Source: Daucus carota subsp. sativus (Eukaryota > Streptophyta > Magnoliopsida > Apiales > Apiaceae). Taken from it: a stretch of 64,000 bases of DNA. The translations under genes and the position numbers were made by a program. The notes beneath the pieces are model-generated. The model did no database searches, was not told where the DNA came from, and saw only the letters and a list, made by a program, of their open reading frames with translations. Location of the stretch: NCBI RefSeq assembly GCF_001625215.2, contig NC_030385.2, forward strand, positions 35,055,598 through 35,119,597, given 5' to 3'. Shown in pieces: positions 1 through 12,383 of this stretch (position 1 is its first letter; each line of letters opens with the position of its first letter).

Positions 1-851
1 CAATGCTTGTTATGAATGTCACCGTTCACATATTTGTCCTCGAGCTCATTAGCCTTGCAACTTTTCTCCACATTTACCAATCGGAGAATTATATTGAGCA
101 CATAATTATATTTCAGTTGGCAAAATATTTCTATGGAAATCATTTTGAAGGATTTGGGAAGCTAATTGAGGAGCACTTATGCCATAGAATGTAAACAGAA
201 ACAAGTTAGTTATTTGACTGCAAGCATTGTCTTCAGCCAGGAGTTAAAAAATCTTGTTAGACAAAAGAAAAGGGCTGGTGCCTATGGCTTGCAAATCGAA
301 TCTATTAGAACATTGCATAACCTCCCCCTCCTCTTCTGCTGTGTACTATCAAAGAAATACTATCATGCCGTGTTCACTTGGATGAAATGGAATGGAATTT
401 GTACTCTATTTGAAATTTATTTGTAATTTTTTATTCCATTTTATCCAAGTGAATGCAACCTTAGTGGCTTCCTGATGTTGATCAAGCACTTCTCTGCATT
501 AATATTACACAGATATATTGACTCAATCGATATGAAGAAATTATTATGTATGCTCTTTTTGTTCAGATCATTTTATTGTATTTCTTTGTTATTAGCTAAT
601 TAGGAAAGGACTTATAAAACAAATCACACAAGGTTATATCCGCATTGACTCAGGGAGTCAGGGTGCGAGCTGTCAGAAAACAAGCTATAACTCTACTACC
701 TCTTTTTCCTTTTTTTTTCCTCTTTCCAAAACGTTAATGCTTTTTCCTAAATTATAAGATATAAATGATTAAAATTTCTAAAAAACCCGAACATATTACC
801 CGACCATTCAGCCTACCTTGATTGAGAAATCGATTCAACTTTACCTTCTCG
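1..851. other. 5' edge of window, no gene recognised
   Basis: Short open frames near 3-194 and 166-426 show no domain and no splice structure that I can follow. They may be the 3' end or UTR of a gene lying to the left. The last 100 bases are AT-rich and would hold the promoter and 5'UTR of the F-box gene that follows. Confidence 0.4.
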
Positions 852-1964
852 ATGGCAAAGTCTCTTGACGATTGTCCTGAAGAAGTTGTTACCAAAACAC
901 TTCTCCGACTTGAGGTAAAATCATTGCTCCTGTGCAAATCTGTCTCCAAGACATGGTTGTCAATAATCTCAGACCACAATTTCGTTAGATCTCACCTCAG
1001 CCGTGCCGTCGTAGCTTCCTCGAGTAATCCCACACTACTCATTATTAAAAATCTGCATCGCGATTATGGTACTATTGACGCTAATGTGCAACAGCAAAGC
1101 CGAGGACAACTAATGGAATTAAATGTGCCCGACTTTCCCATACGGGTTAATTATCTTATTCTTCCAGATGCGTTAGAGGTATATTCAGTTGTTGGTTCCT
1201 GTAATGGCATTATCTGTCTAAATTGTGTAGTTCGTAATTTTCTCGCCCTTTGGAATCCAGCCACAAGGCAGTGCAAGGAAATTTATGGTCCATTTCAAGA
1301 ACCATTTGAAAATAATGTAGGGTTTGGTTATGATTCCGTCTCAAATGACTACAAGATCATTAAGATTGTGGAGAAAACTGGGTCTGTTGATATACCAGTA
1401 GTCCTGGTGTATTCCACAAATGCTACTTGTTGGACACAATTGAAGGTGCCTATTCTGAAAAATGAGAAGGTATGCGGCAAAAATATTATTTTCATGAGTG
1501 GGGTAGTGTATTGCGCTTTAAACAATAAGCTATTCTTAGTTGATTTGCACAAAGAGGTTGTTGGACTAGTTCCATTCCCTAAATCTACGGGACAACGGGG
1601 GTCGGAAATTATGGATTTTAATGGTTCTGTTGCTTGTGTCTTTTTTGACAATGGATCTGGAGCTAATCTATGGACATTGGATGATGTTTCTGGAAAGATG
1701 TGTTGGACTAAAAAATTCAGTCTTGAGACTAATAATATATGGCTATCTTGTTACTTGGGTGCAGGAAAGTTTTATGGTAAAGTACTATGTCAAAATGATC
1801 AGGTATTGTACGACTATGAGAAGAAAATTGTTAAATTTTATCAAATTCATGGACGTATAAATAGTTTTGTAGCTCTGAAATACATAGAGACGCTTGTTTC
1901 ACTGGACGGTTTTAAACAGGTGGAGAAAATCCAAATTAGTCATCCTCATGGGAAAACAATATAG
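852..1964 (+). CDS. F-box protein, FBA (F-box associated) type
   Basis: Predicted substrate receptor of an SCF ubiquitin ligase: the F-box binds SKP1 and the C-terminal FBA region selects the target. The target is unknown. From the Met at 852 the protein has 370 residues in one exon, the usual length for this family. The F-box spans about residues 5-48 (PEEVVTKTLLRLEVKSLL, then W in KTWLS). FBA landmarks follow in order: NGIICL, LWNPATRQC, GFGYDSVSNDYK, LVYSTNATCW, WTLDDVSGKMCW and a final ETLVSLDGFKQVE. The open frame extends ten codons upstream, but the Met at 852 (MAKSLDD) aligns with the starts of the paralogs. This is the most diverged member of the window's F-box family and shares its 3' flank layout with the gene at 6707. 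Confidence 0.9.
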   Translation: MAKSLDDCPEEVVTKTLLRLEVKSLLLCKSVSKTWLSIISDHNFVRSHLSRAVVASSSNPTLLIIKNLHRDYGTIDANVQQQSRGQLMELNVPDFPIRVNYLILPDALEVYSVVGSCNGIICLNCVVRNFLALWNPATRQCKEIYGPFQEPFENNVGFGYDSVSNDYKIIKIVEKTGSVDIPVVLVYSTNATCWTQLKVPILKNEKVCGKNIIFMSGVVYCALNNKLFLVDLHKEVVGLVPFPKSTGQRGSEIMDFNGSVACVFFDNGSGANLWTLDDVSGKMCWTKKFSLETNNIWLSCYLGAGKFYGKVLCQNDQVLYDYEKKIVKFYQIHGRINSFVALKYIETLVSLDGFKQVEKIQISHPHGKTI

Positions 1965-1966
1965 AG

Positions 1967-2957
1967 GTAACTTGAGAACACATTTTTTATGAATTTGTGT
2001 ATAGTTTTTAAATGCCTTCTGGTGTTATCTAGTACTTCCCTACTTTTATTGCACACTTGATTATGCTTTTATTGCACACTTGATTCAGTATTCTATACCG
2101 GCACCTACATCATTCTTGAACTATTTCTTGTTACAGTCTGCATCACTTGAGTACATGTTTGATTTGATATGTCCCTGTTAGGTGTGACTTTTCTTTAGCT
2201 ACTCCTTATCCACCACATTAATCTTCTTTCTTTACTTGGTTAACTGCCTTTGGCACAATTTGTTCATAAGACACAAGCTTTCTGATATAACATAAAATAT
2301 TACCCTTAAGATCAATTATCTTTGTAATGACCAGAAAGCTTCACATTTATTGTTCGATCGACATTTATAATATAGAGGACTCCAGGGTTGTATACTACTA
2401 TACTCTACACTCCACAGGAATTCCTTTCTTCATCTTTTTTGAGAAATGATATGCCACATTATTTCATTTGTGTAATTAACTGTCTTGATCTGCAAATTGA
2501 AATGCATGTCTACTATATCTCGTAAACTCACAAAGTTACGAAGAAATGATATCATCACTCAGATTCACATAGAATGAAACATTTCTTGCAAAATAGAGTT
2601 CTACGAAATCATATAATTATTTAATCCCCAAACAAAGCTATTGATATATTAGGGAATGCCAGTGACTTTCTTCCTTACAAACCTTAAATAATATATAGAG
2701 GCATAATCTTAAAAAGGGCTTTTTTTTAAGAACTTGGAAATATTGGTAGTTTGGAAACATCTCATCCTTGCACATCTCAGTCGAGGTGATTAATTTTTAC
2801 CTTTATCTTTTTTTATTATAATGAAATAATTTACAGCCTCATTCAGCTGTTACATAGTTACAGATACGTTTCATTGCCATTTAAGTTGGTGTTATCGTCA
2901 CACCACTCTCGCTTCAGTGTTTGAAGATTTATCTGACATTCATCTCAACATTTGCAG
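1967..2957 (+). other. Probable 3'UTR intron of the first F-box gene
   Basis: The donor ATAGAG|GTAACTTG lies two bases after the stop codon, and the acceptor TTTGCAG|GATACC lies at 2957. The same pair (CTAGAG|GTAACC and TTTGCAG|GAAAAT) frames the region after the F-box gene at 6707, and the exon sequences after both acceptors are similar. This supports a conserved 3'UTR intron of about 1 kb. It is an inference from sequence only. Confidence 0.5.
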
Positions 2958-4399
2958 GATACCATACTTGACCAAAAGCTATTGCTGGGCAAAGTTGCTG
3001 GTATCTTTGTTTGGTTTAAGCTGGAAGAACCTAAACTTCTGTTTTATACTTTTTAAGTATTTGAGTACATTTACTAAATTGTATCCTCGCAATGGATGGA
3101 TTTCTTGCCTTGTAACAGATGTTAATGGTTGTGTTTGTTTAATCATGGATGCAATCTCCTGTACCTGTCCATGAATTTCAATTCTGAACTTGAGATTTTG
3201 GCAGCACATTCTTCGTTTGCACAGATTATTACTTTTCTTAATAAAGATAGGTCAAATGTCTAAAAGTGATCTCCCAAATTATAGGCAAGATAATAACCTT
3301 TTGTGTTCACTCAGATGGAATGGAAAGGGGAAGAATGACATGAAATTTGTACTTTACAATTGGGGGTGATGAGAGGAAATGTCTATAATTTTCATTCGTT
3401 CGATCATTCAATTCCAAATTATTTGAAGTGAAGATCTAGCCTAATGTTTTAGAAGGAATGATCATTACACTTCTTCATCATATTTCCCTACAATCTTGAA
3501 TCATAAAAAATTTTGACTCACCTATATTTTGTCACTATTTTCTCGTACCTTATTCTTTTTTCATAAAACTTTTTTTTCCAATTTTTCATTTTATTCTCTA
3601 TTCATTTCATCATCTATTCAAATGAACGCAACTTTATCATCGTATCGGAAAAACTTCTGGTTCCTGCCATGTTCTAGAAAAAAAAAATTCAACTTTCTCC
3701 GAGTAGCAACCCAAGTAGCTCCTTTCAGTCTTTGACAGCCCAATTAGCTCCGTTGTCTGTACTATAAGTGAATCCACGTTCATGAGGCAAATTCATGAAG
3801 CAAGTGCGATACTGTTTAATCCTCGTGTTGCAACATACATGCACTAGCTAGCCTCTGGGACAGAAAACTGAAACAGTCCCTGCAGCTACAAAATGCCATG
3901 AAAGTTTAGATAGTCCATTAATAGGTGATTGACGAGAAGCATTAATATTAGACAAGCTAAACTGTTGTATAAAATTTAACCTACTAAGAGCATCTCCAGT
4001 CCTATGAAAATTGAAACAGTCTCAAGTTCTTGCTGTACAGGAAAAACCCTTCCATGATCCATCCATCTTAAGGTAAAATCTAACAAATAATCTTATACAA
4101 ATTGATAAACGCGTAATAGCATCTCCAACTCATAAGAAACCTTATCAAAAGATTTATGTGACATATATTGTATGGCATTATATGGTCGGTTATTGGAATC
4201 TGTGTCACAAACCTAACTAACATTTAAGAAATAAAAAAATATATAGTTATATCTTCTATTAAATATGAGAAATGTATAACTAATTAAAATAATATCAATT
4301 AAAATATAATATATAATATTAAGATTTGGATTAATTATAACATTCGTCTGTGCTCTTGTTTCAATCCTATAAATAGTATGCTTTAACATTTCACATTTT
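2958..4399. other. 3'UTR exon and intergenic DNA
   Basis: The first 250 bases resemble 18625-18900 (for example TGGATGGATTT...TTGCTT) and are the likely 3'UTR exon of the upstream gene. Beyond that lies AT-rich DNA. Motifs GAGCATCTCCAG near 3990 and AGCATCTCCAAC near 4115 look like ends of Harbinger-type MITEs, but no full pair was resolved. Confidence 0.4.
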
Positions 4400-5419
4400 A
4401 AATTATTGAAGATTTTTTTACGAAATACAGCAATAGGCCATCCGGGGTTGATCCTGATATACTGCTAGCCATACAGAGTTCATTTGTTTTTGCTTGAAGG
4501 TAGGCATACATGTATGTTTTTTGACCATTGATTCGATTCGATAAGTTGGAGTCTTTTGGAGGAGAAGTATAGATTCTCACTTCACAAGATTTTTCGCACA
4601 CATATTTAATCTTCCTCCCATAGTTTGGCACTAGTTCTATTGGCCCCACCGTCCATGATTGCATGATTTTCCACAGCTATCCTAAATATGTGAGAATTTT
4701 TAAACAACATACCTAACTCAAAAATAGGACTTTTCATGTCAACTTCTTCATTGAATTTGGGAAAATTAGGCTCATCTTTATCAATAAAATTAGCTGTCAT
4801 CCTCTCTTCATCACTCCCGATATACACACTTTCATCATATGTATACATATTGTCATCCTTCTCTGCAGAGATTTCATGATCTTCAAAAACCAGCTTATCC
4901 ACATTTTTATCAATTATCAAATCATCATCACTTTCATCCATGTTTGAAGCATCTAAATGTCAATTTTCATCATCACTATCACTCCCATTTAATTTATAAT
5001 CTTCACTATCTTCATGGTTTGAAAAATCTTTATACAAACCCTTTAAATACCCAAGGTCCTGTTCAAAATCTATTTCTTGCTATGTAGACTCTCCAAAAGG
5101 ATTGTTCTTATTGATTTCTTCTTTGTTCGATTGAATTTGCAGTGCCTCAGAATGTTTGTTCACAACAACCTCTACAAACCTATGAGTCACATGCCTCTCT
5201 TTTAATTATTGATGAACACATTACTATAAGCTCATCATCACTCACTAACTCAAATAACCCCTTTTCATTATAGCTTCTGGAAGCTTATACCTCATAAAAA
5301 TCATCACTTATAGAATTTATCTTTAGTAGACTAATAACATCATAATCACAGAAGTACACATAAATCAACATATCACCATCATAATATAGTTTAATTATGA
5401 AAAACTCATCACCTGACAT
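4400..5419 (-). pseudogene. MuDR-like (MULE) transposase relic, N-terminal part
   Basis: Read on the minus strand, the relic starts at a Met at 5419 with the typical MULE opening (MSGDEFF then KLYYDGDML). It continues with a segment reading ELVSDDELIVMC, then an acidic stretch, and then the MuDR DNA-binding domain (GMLFKNSHIFRIAVENHAIM, then KYVCEKSCEVRIY). The frame is broken: stops follow near 5300 and 4960, and the DNA-binding domain shifts frame near 4640. No DDE catalytic domain or terminal inverted repeats are visible, so this is a dead, truncated copy of a Mutator-superfamily element. The family is clear; the exact ends are not. Confidence 0.75.
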
Positions 5420-6706
5420 TAAAAAAAACGCAAACACCAATAATTAAGTTAACATCCATTTTAACACATAAATTACACCATTAAATCATTATAATTTTAA
5501 GAACAAAGTATATACAGTCAACTATCATATTGTCCATTCATTAATTAAATCTAATCAAGTACAAAAACTTCAAAACACACGTAAAAAACACAACAATATA
5601 TATCACATATCATATTCATTGTATAAAATCCCCAAATATGCATGTAGAAGAGGAGAATAAGGGTTATCTGTATATTATGGACAATTGTAAGTTTTGAACA
5701 AGTCAGTTTCTTCTCTGGAGAGTAGAGCATAAACCTAAAAAAATTAACAGGGCCCATTCAGGAACAAGAAAAGGACATTGTGATTTGGATTAGATCTCGA
5801 TGAAACAATATATCAATAAGAAGTTAATTCAATAATCCGTCGACAAAAGGATCACCCTAAGATGATCATCTCATGGCTATTGAGAACGAATCAAATCAGA
5901 TGGTTCTATTTCTCAATCTTTCTGATTTGCTCCTACGGAACCAAGACCGAAAAGATTGAAAAACAAGTCATTCACAACCACTGATGAAGGATTCCTCGAA
6001 AAGTTAAGGATTAGTAATCTTTTTTAGAGCTCAGTTTTCACGTCATTTTGCTATGATTGCAACTTCAAATTAAGCTAGACTTGAGAATTGCTGATTAGAT
6101 GGATGTGAGAGAATTGAAAAATTTATTTTAAAGAAAATTATTTTAGAGGTTATTAGAGCAAAAAGGTTCCCGTCAATGAAATTTCTCCTTTATTCTCTTA
6201 ATTAACTAAAAAATTGAGATTGTCTATCATTTGATAAGTCACTGTATCTATTATTAAAATTTAGATATTTTCATAAAAAAAATTGTAACCGAAAGATCTT
6301 CTTCAATTAAGTCAAAAATATATACATATCCTCGGCGAGAGTCCGTGGCCATAATGTATAAAGAGGCTTATGTGTTGGCTCGCAAGGCGTAACAAGAAAC
6401 ATAGAAAGACACACAAATAGCGATGCTTCAGAAAAAGGAACATACGCTGTATTTCTAATTTCATTTCTACTATTTTGTAAACTGATCTTCATCGACGCAC
6501 ACATACCCACTCTGATCTTGAAACATCTCATCTGGGTTTGCGTGAAAAAGATGCACAAATCTCTTTTCTGAGGCAAAGATAATGATTGTTCGGTATGTGT
6601 TTGTTTTTATGTCCCAGTGAATATTCAATATAGAATTCTTGTTTCTATGTGCCTCTTTTGAATGACCCTCTTAAATACCCATCTCAATAGAAACCCACCT
6701 CAATAT
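5420..6706. other. Intergenic, with an organelle-like patch
   Basis: AT-rich sequence with no supported gene. A patch at about 5820-6035 looks plastid-derived and is listed separately. The 6300-6700 stretch would be the promoter and 5'UTR of the next F-box gene. Confidence 0.4.
5820..6035. other. Possible plastid-derived insert (NUPT)
   Basis: This stretch (AAGGATCACCCTAAGATG, CTCCTACGGAACCAAGACCG, AAGGATTCCTCGAAAAG) reads like the non-coding part of the plastid inverted repeat as I remember it, and it has a higher GC content than its surroundings. No alignment was run, so the call rests on recall of plastid sequence. A chance resemblance or another repeat is possible. Confidence 0.4.
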
Positions 6707-7762
6707 ATGGCCAAGAAGAAGGTTGCAGTCTATTTACCTGAAGAGCTTCTTTTTAATATTTTCTTGAGACTTGGAGTGAAATCTTTGCTCCGATGCATGT
6801 CCGTTTGCAGGACATGGCTATCCGTAATCTCGAGCACTCATTTCATTAAGTCTCAACTTCAGCTTGCCATCAAGAACCCCACGCTACTCATTATTGATTA
6901 TCGGGGTGGATATGCTGCAAGTCTTTCGAGTAGAAGAGGTTATCATAATAACTTTCCCCGTGTTGTTCTGCCTTATGATTTGAAGAACTGTGAAGTTGTT
7001 AGTTGTTCTTACAATGGCATTATCTGTTTATGCGATGATAAAGATGTTTTTTACCTCTGGAATCCATCAATCAGGAAGTACAAGACACTCCCTCCTGCTC
7101 CCCCGCGAGAATTGGCTGCTCGTGATAACACAGGGTTTGGTTATGATTCTATCTCTGATGATTACAAGATCGTTAGGATCGTGTATGAAAGGTCTGAAGA
7201 TGATATGCCTACAGTGCATTTGTATTCCACAAATGCTAATTCCCGGAGACAGTTTCGGGATCCTATTGTGAAATCGGTGCCTGGAGGCAAAACTAACACT
7301 GATATTGTTGTAAATGGGGTACTGTATTTTAATGATGGGGATGGGCTGATCTCATTTGATTTGCACAAAGAGGTGTTTGGACGAGTTACGCTTCCTGGTT
7401 TTTGGGAAACAAAGAGGTCAAATGTCTTGGATTTCGAAGGTTCTGTTGCTATAGTCTTTGAACCTGATGGTGATGAACAAGGAATATATCTATGGACGTT
7501 GGATGATGTTTCTGGCCGGATGCAGTGGACTAGAAACTTCAGGATTCACGCTTATTCCGAATCGCGTTTGTGGCTATATTGTTATTTGGGTGCAGGAGAT
7601 TTTTATGGAAAAATGGCATCTTATGATTACTTCTTGCATAATATCTTGTATGACTATAAAAGGGAAGAGACCGAAATTTGTGGAGTTCGAGAAAATGTGT
7701 GTGCAACTCTAAAATACACACAGACACTTGTTTCACCAAATGGTTTTGAACGAGTGTACTAA
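6707..7762 (+). CDS. F-box protein, FBA type
   Basis: Predicted SCF substrate receptor, 351 residues from the Met at 6707 (MAKKKVAVYLPEEL). That Met is preferred over the one at 6662 because it sits just before the F-box as in the paralogs. The F-box covers about residues 8-50 (PEELLFNIFLRLGVKSLL, then CRTWLS). FBA landmarks include NGIICL, LWNPSIRKYKTLP, GFGYDSISDDYKIVR, LYSTNANSRRQF, LISFDLHKEVFGRV and LWTLDDVSGRMQW. It is single-exon in its coding part. Its 3' flank carries a GTAACC donor at 7802, and the matching acceptor is 10.8 kb away at 18624 because a gypsy element lies between. It is intermediate between the first gene and the four close paralogs. Confidence 0.9.
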   Translation: MAKKKVAVYLPEELLFNIFLRLGVKSLLRCMSVCRTWLSVISSTHFIKSQLQLAIKNPTLLIIDYRGGYAASLSSRRGYHNNFPRVVLPYDLKNCEVVSCSYNGIICLCDDKDVFYLWNPSIRKYKTLPPAPPRELAARDNTGFGYDSISDDYKIVRIVYERSEDDMPTVHLYSTNANSRRQFRDPIVKSVPGGKTNTDIVVNGVLYFNDGDGLISFDLHKEVFGRVTLPGFWETKRSNVLDFEGSVAIVFEPDGDEQGIYLWTLDDVSGRMQWTRNFRIHAYSESRLWLYCYLGAGDFYGKMASYDYFLHNILYDYKREETEICGVRENVCATLKYTQTLVSPNGFERVY

Positions 7763-8030
7763 TTACCAACTAAATCATTTCATGGAAGAAACAATCTAGA
7801 GGTAACCTGGGATAACTTTTTTATCTGTTTCTGTATAGTTTTGAATATTGTAATGGTATTCAGTACTTTTTTACTGTTGGCAGTTCCTGAATTATGCCTT
7901 TATTGCTTACCTGTTAATTATTTCATATGCTGCCCATATCATTCTTATACTTATTTCTTCTTACACTTTTTATTAATTGTGTACTTGCTTAATTAGATAA
8001 GTCTGGTCTCGAGATTTCTTTTAATTAACT

Positions 8031-8849
8031 TTTTTATGCACATCCATTGCTGCATCCTTATCTTAATTGTATCACATTGCTGGTACATATTAGCTCTACT
8101 CTTGGTAATATGACAAAAAATTTAATATACCCAAAGGTAATCTAATATAACATAGACATATACCCTCGGGTGATCTAATTTAACATAGATATGTACATTG
8201 TAGTGATATGTCCTTTAACTCTGTGGTGACGAAATAGGCCCTCTGTATGTAATCTTTTTAATTACATGTTTTACTGGACACTTCAGTGTTTTTGATTTTT
8301 AACTTGTCGCATGTCTTTATGTTTAATTTTATTGTAGTCTACACTATTCTGCAGAAATTACTCATTGTTTTCAAATATTGACGCATGAATTTTTGGCACA
8401 CAGCCACACACTTTTGAGAGGGTTGACCATGTAACTAGAATTGTTAGTTTTAAAATATTTTTCTGTGAATAAAAGTATTAGTTAAATAGTTTTATTCAAA
8501 AAGAAAATTTAAAAGATAATAATTTTAACTATGTGGTCAAAGCTCTTAAAAGTATCTGCCAAAAAGTCGAACATCAATTATTTGAAAAGAGAGGGAGTAT
8601 GTGTTACAACTTGGAGGACTCTGAAGTGGCCTTTCATCAATTTGATATATTGCATTAATTGTTGTGCAAGGTCATCTAAAGGCCCATTGTTTTATGATGT
8701 ACTAATTCAAATTAATTTTTAGTTATTTAGTTTAATCTCTTTGGCCTTATTTTCGTTGTATTACATTGCTGGTACATATTGGCTTCAGTTTTCTTGGTAA
8801 TATGACACAAAGTTTCTATAATGGCCTCAAGTAATTTAATTAACATGGA
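8031..8849. repeat. Local direct duplication in the F-box 3' flank
   Basis: Sequence near 8080-8240 (ATTGCTGGTACATATTAGCT, TTGGTAATATGACA, then the TATACCCTCGGGTGATCTA motif) recurs at 8760-8849 and resumes after the gypsy element at 17411 (TATACCCTTGAGTGATCTAG). An old duplication of about 0.7 kb therefore existed first, and the retroelement later landed in its second copy. Confidence 0.65.
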
Positions 8850-10010
8850 TGTAACACCCCACTTTTACAATAGGGCTAAACAATTTAACAATTCTAATTT
8901 CATTCGGAAATATGATAATTTACCAAACCAATTGTCATACTAGATAATAAAGTCTGAAACTGCATAATGATAAATCTAACAAAGTCTTAGATCAACATAA
9001 ATATCGGCTCTAAAGGCTCAATATAGCCCCTAACAAAGAAAAGCAACTAGAGTGGGTGTCACTCATCACTCTCCCCGCTATCCCTGATTACCTGCGGAAA
9101 GGAAACAAACGGGAGTGAGCCAATGCCCATTACGAATATAAAAATATTGTAGGTGCAAGGAGTATCGATAATCTCGAAACAATGATTTCAATAAATTGGT
9201 ACAAATAAGTACCCCAAGTCACAATAATGGAGATAAACAATGAACTATAAATAAGACTCAATGATGAATCAATGACACAATACGGGTCTCTTACACAAAA
9301 CTGTACTTGCTCAACTCCAATCACCGAGCAAATACAGAACAATGATTTCTTCTTCAGTTATCCACAAGAAGAAATAAAGAATGTATAAAACATTCCACAA
9401 AACAATAACGATCATGATCTTCTCACGTCTCATACCCCAGAAACGTGCTCGTATGCTTAAATCACCGATACGAGTTGGTGTCTAGTTCACCTTTACTACG
9501 AACTCCATGTGAACATTGTCCGTGATTTACCCACACGGATAAGTTTAAGAGCCCAAACAATTACAAAAGTTGCCGACTCGAGAAACAAAATAAGTATAAT
9601 GATGCAATAATAGTGCAAAGAGAAACAATTCATTATGAGCCAAGGCAATAATAACTTAAATATATGGAGGCCAAATGAAGAGAGTAGTGTGCAACAATAA
9701 AAGAGATTTTAAGGATGTCACAATAATAAATAATAAATATAATAAATATTTATTATTTAAATAAAAGAGAGAAAGGAATAGAATCCGTACCTTATATTAT
9801 TGAGCTAACTTTTAAAAATAAAAATCCAAGATCAGGTGCACCGCTAATAGCCTCTATCTAGATTGAAAAACGGAATCCATGTCCAAGTATTAGTACCAGA
9901 TACAATGTACTTATATACTATTAGTACTAATATTAAGTACTAATCCCAGAAATACATATTTATAATAATATTATAATATAATAATATGATTGCAGATTAC
10001 AACAATACCA

Positions 10011-10042
<32 letters not shown>

Positions 10043-11072
10043 TATGACTAAAAGGTGAACCTGACTAACTAAATGGACACTAGCAGTTACGACCAAGTCT
10101 GTGAAATTGAGAACAATAACATTGATCACTATGTATAACTAATAAGATAATCAAAATAATGATAATTAAATATTAGTTAACTAGGTAGAATTAATAAGCA
10201 ATGCTAAGTCACTGTAGCAATTCAGTCGAACAATCAACAAGCTAAAGAACCGAGAGAAGCAATAGCCGACAGATTGTTTAACCGACTGTCCCAATAATAA
10301 TAGTAATAGTAATAGTAATAGTAATAATAGTCGTCTTTTGTATCGCGCCAAGAGAAATGACATAGATAAGATCATTGCTTAAAGAGTTTCATTGTCGAAT
10401 TTTTATCATCCCAATAGTAGCTGCTGCCCAAAGGATCTCCAGTAACAGTAACTTGTTTACGGGTAACAGAGCCAACAGGTTAGGTTCCGGTCTTTCTGAA
10501 AGAAAGCTACTCACTTATAAACTATTAGAGTTTTCTTCCTTTAGCTGACTTATCAGAGATCGAGAGAATTGCCATAAAGTGAAGACAGAAACCACGCAAA
10601 GGTGTACTAGTACCAAAAGTGAGTAGACAAGAAGGCTGTCATTGGGGGACCCTGCTTTGAGACTCTATTACCTATAAGATATGAGGAAGTTCATGGAAAA
10701 AGAAAGCATAGTCCTTAGGTACAATGATCGGGAAATAATAAATAAAAAAACCATTGCTTTCTTTCCAACACTCCGGATAGGCGGAAGGATCTATGTCCAT
10801 CCCCAACTTCCTTTCAATCCACATCGGAAAATTGAGGCTTTCTCTACTGGGAGTCCTCAAAGGAGGAATAAGGCATACGCTGGTTCGATAAGCCAAGGAA
10901 AAACAACCACCGCTTGGTTTTGACACTCAAGCGACCCGCCCTGCTAAACATCGATGCAAAGGTTATATTTCACCACCTCTATCTACCTCGACATTTTTAT
11001 TTTTGCAAACACCGAGTAGTAAAAAAATAATAATAATAATTAATAGTAGTAGTAGTAGTAAAAAAATAATAA

Positions 11073-11103
<31 letters not shown>

Positions 11104-12334
11104 AAAAATAATAATAATATCATCTCAAGCTCTTTAACATAATAGCGAGATGCAGCAAAATCACGTAATACGGCGACGTTTTACAATTATATATTATATA
11201 TATAAAAAAAACAAAACACATTTTTAGATAAATAAATAAGAAAACAAATAAAATCGTCAGTCACAAAATCCCTTAATGCGAAGTAACACATCATACAAGC
11301 TTACTAAGCTACAACCACATAGATGCTTATTTAGGAAGTAAATCAAGTAAGCTATAAAATTGACTAACCGAGACTAAACATATGCCAACCCATCAACCAA
11401 GCTAGTATATTAATAATAAAAGAAAATAACAAGTTAAATGCTAAAAGATGTTTTCTTCCTCGACAATCATATTGTACTTTACAAAGTAATATTTTAAAAG
11501 TGATCAAAATAAAATGTATTTTAAAATCCCACTCTCAAAATATAATCATACACCACTCGTAAATCTCGATATTAATGAATACTTATATGTTGTGCTCAAC
11601 ATTAAAAATAACAAATAAACCTTAATATTAAACTAATAACAAATCATAACACATATATAGGTACCAAAATTAGTAGGGCATTTCGAATATTTAAAATCAT
11701 GTACTTTAATATATTGAATATATAAATCGACATATAGTATGATGAAAGGTACGTCAAAACTTACAATTTTATGCCCTGAATTTAACTCAAATATTATGTG
11801 TGAACAGAGATACGGAGCGCTGCAACCTACATACATGATGAGAAAATCAATATCTTAAATCAATACCACATAAGCATAATTAATTTAATATTTTATATAT
11901 ATTTTAACCATACATACCTTGTGCTATAATGAAGGCTAAGATAGAACACCTAGCTATGACTTAGAATAGCTTAGCCCCTGCATTTAGTCAACACACAATA
12001 TGAATACAGAGTCACCTCTATTAACTTGGCTACATAAAACTCATTGTCATCCTTACCTGACACCATACTACTTAATCCCTTCGATGCGGCTGTACACCAT
12101 GTATGAGACTATTAACTTATATTTATAAGTATATACCGATAGACATTACCTTAATATTGAGATCACGCAACTAACTAAGCCTTATCACTATAATTTCGGT
12201 ATTTGATTACGGCTCCAAAAGTAGTTTCTAGAATATTCTAGAATTATAAATATAAACAAATATATTTTAATACATAATTACAATTAATATAGATTTGATG
12301 ATAAAATACTTAATTAAAATATTGGGGTATTATA
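8850..12334 (-). repeat. Long 3' LTR-like end of the gypsy element
   Basis: This 3.5-kb segment starts with TGTAACACCCC on the plus strand, lies against the polypurine tract and ends in GGGGTATTATA, which looks like a decayed GGGGTGTTACA. The length fits Tekay/Del LTRs. It is not similar to the 234-bp repeat at the other end apart from the terminal 11 or so bases. It holds several AAT/TAG trinucleotide runs (near 10010, 10290 and 11020-11120) and a higher-GC island at 10385-10960. Confidence 0.55.
10385..10960. other. Higher-GC island of unknown origin inside the long LTR
   Basis: The composition changes sharply from AT-rich LTR sequence to a balanced stretch. It is open in overlapping frames on both strands (80 residues on plus, 84 on minus at about 10672-10926). 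Neither frame matches a family I know, and the plus frame lacks any upstream context. The texture suggests organellar DNA captured in an LTR, but I could not identify a source gene. Confidence 0.3.
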
Positions 12335-12347
12335 TTCTTCCCCCCTT
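12335..12347 (-). other. Polypurine tract of the gypsy element
   Basis: On the minus strand this reads AAGGGGGGAAGAA, directly upstream of the long terminal repeat segment. This is the expected plus-strand primer of an LTR retrotransposon. Confidence 0.7.
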
Positions 12348-12383
12348 AATAGAATTTCGTCCTCGAAATTAAAGGCACGAACC

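Noticed and set aside
10681-10923. 80-codon plus-strand open frame as a gene
   Set aside because: A stop precedes it directly, no family is recognised, and the antisense frame is equally open. Kept only as an island of unknown origin.
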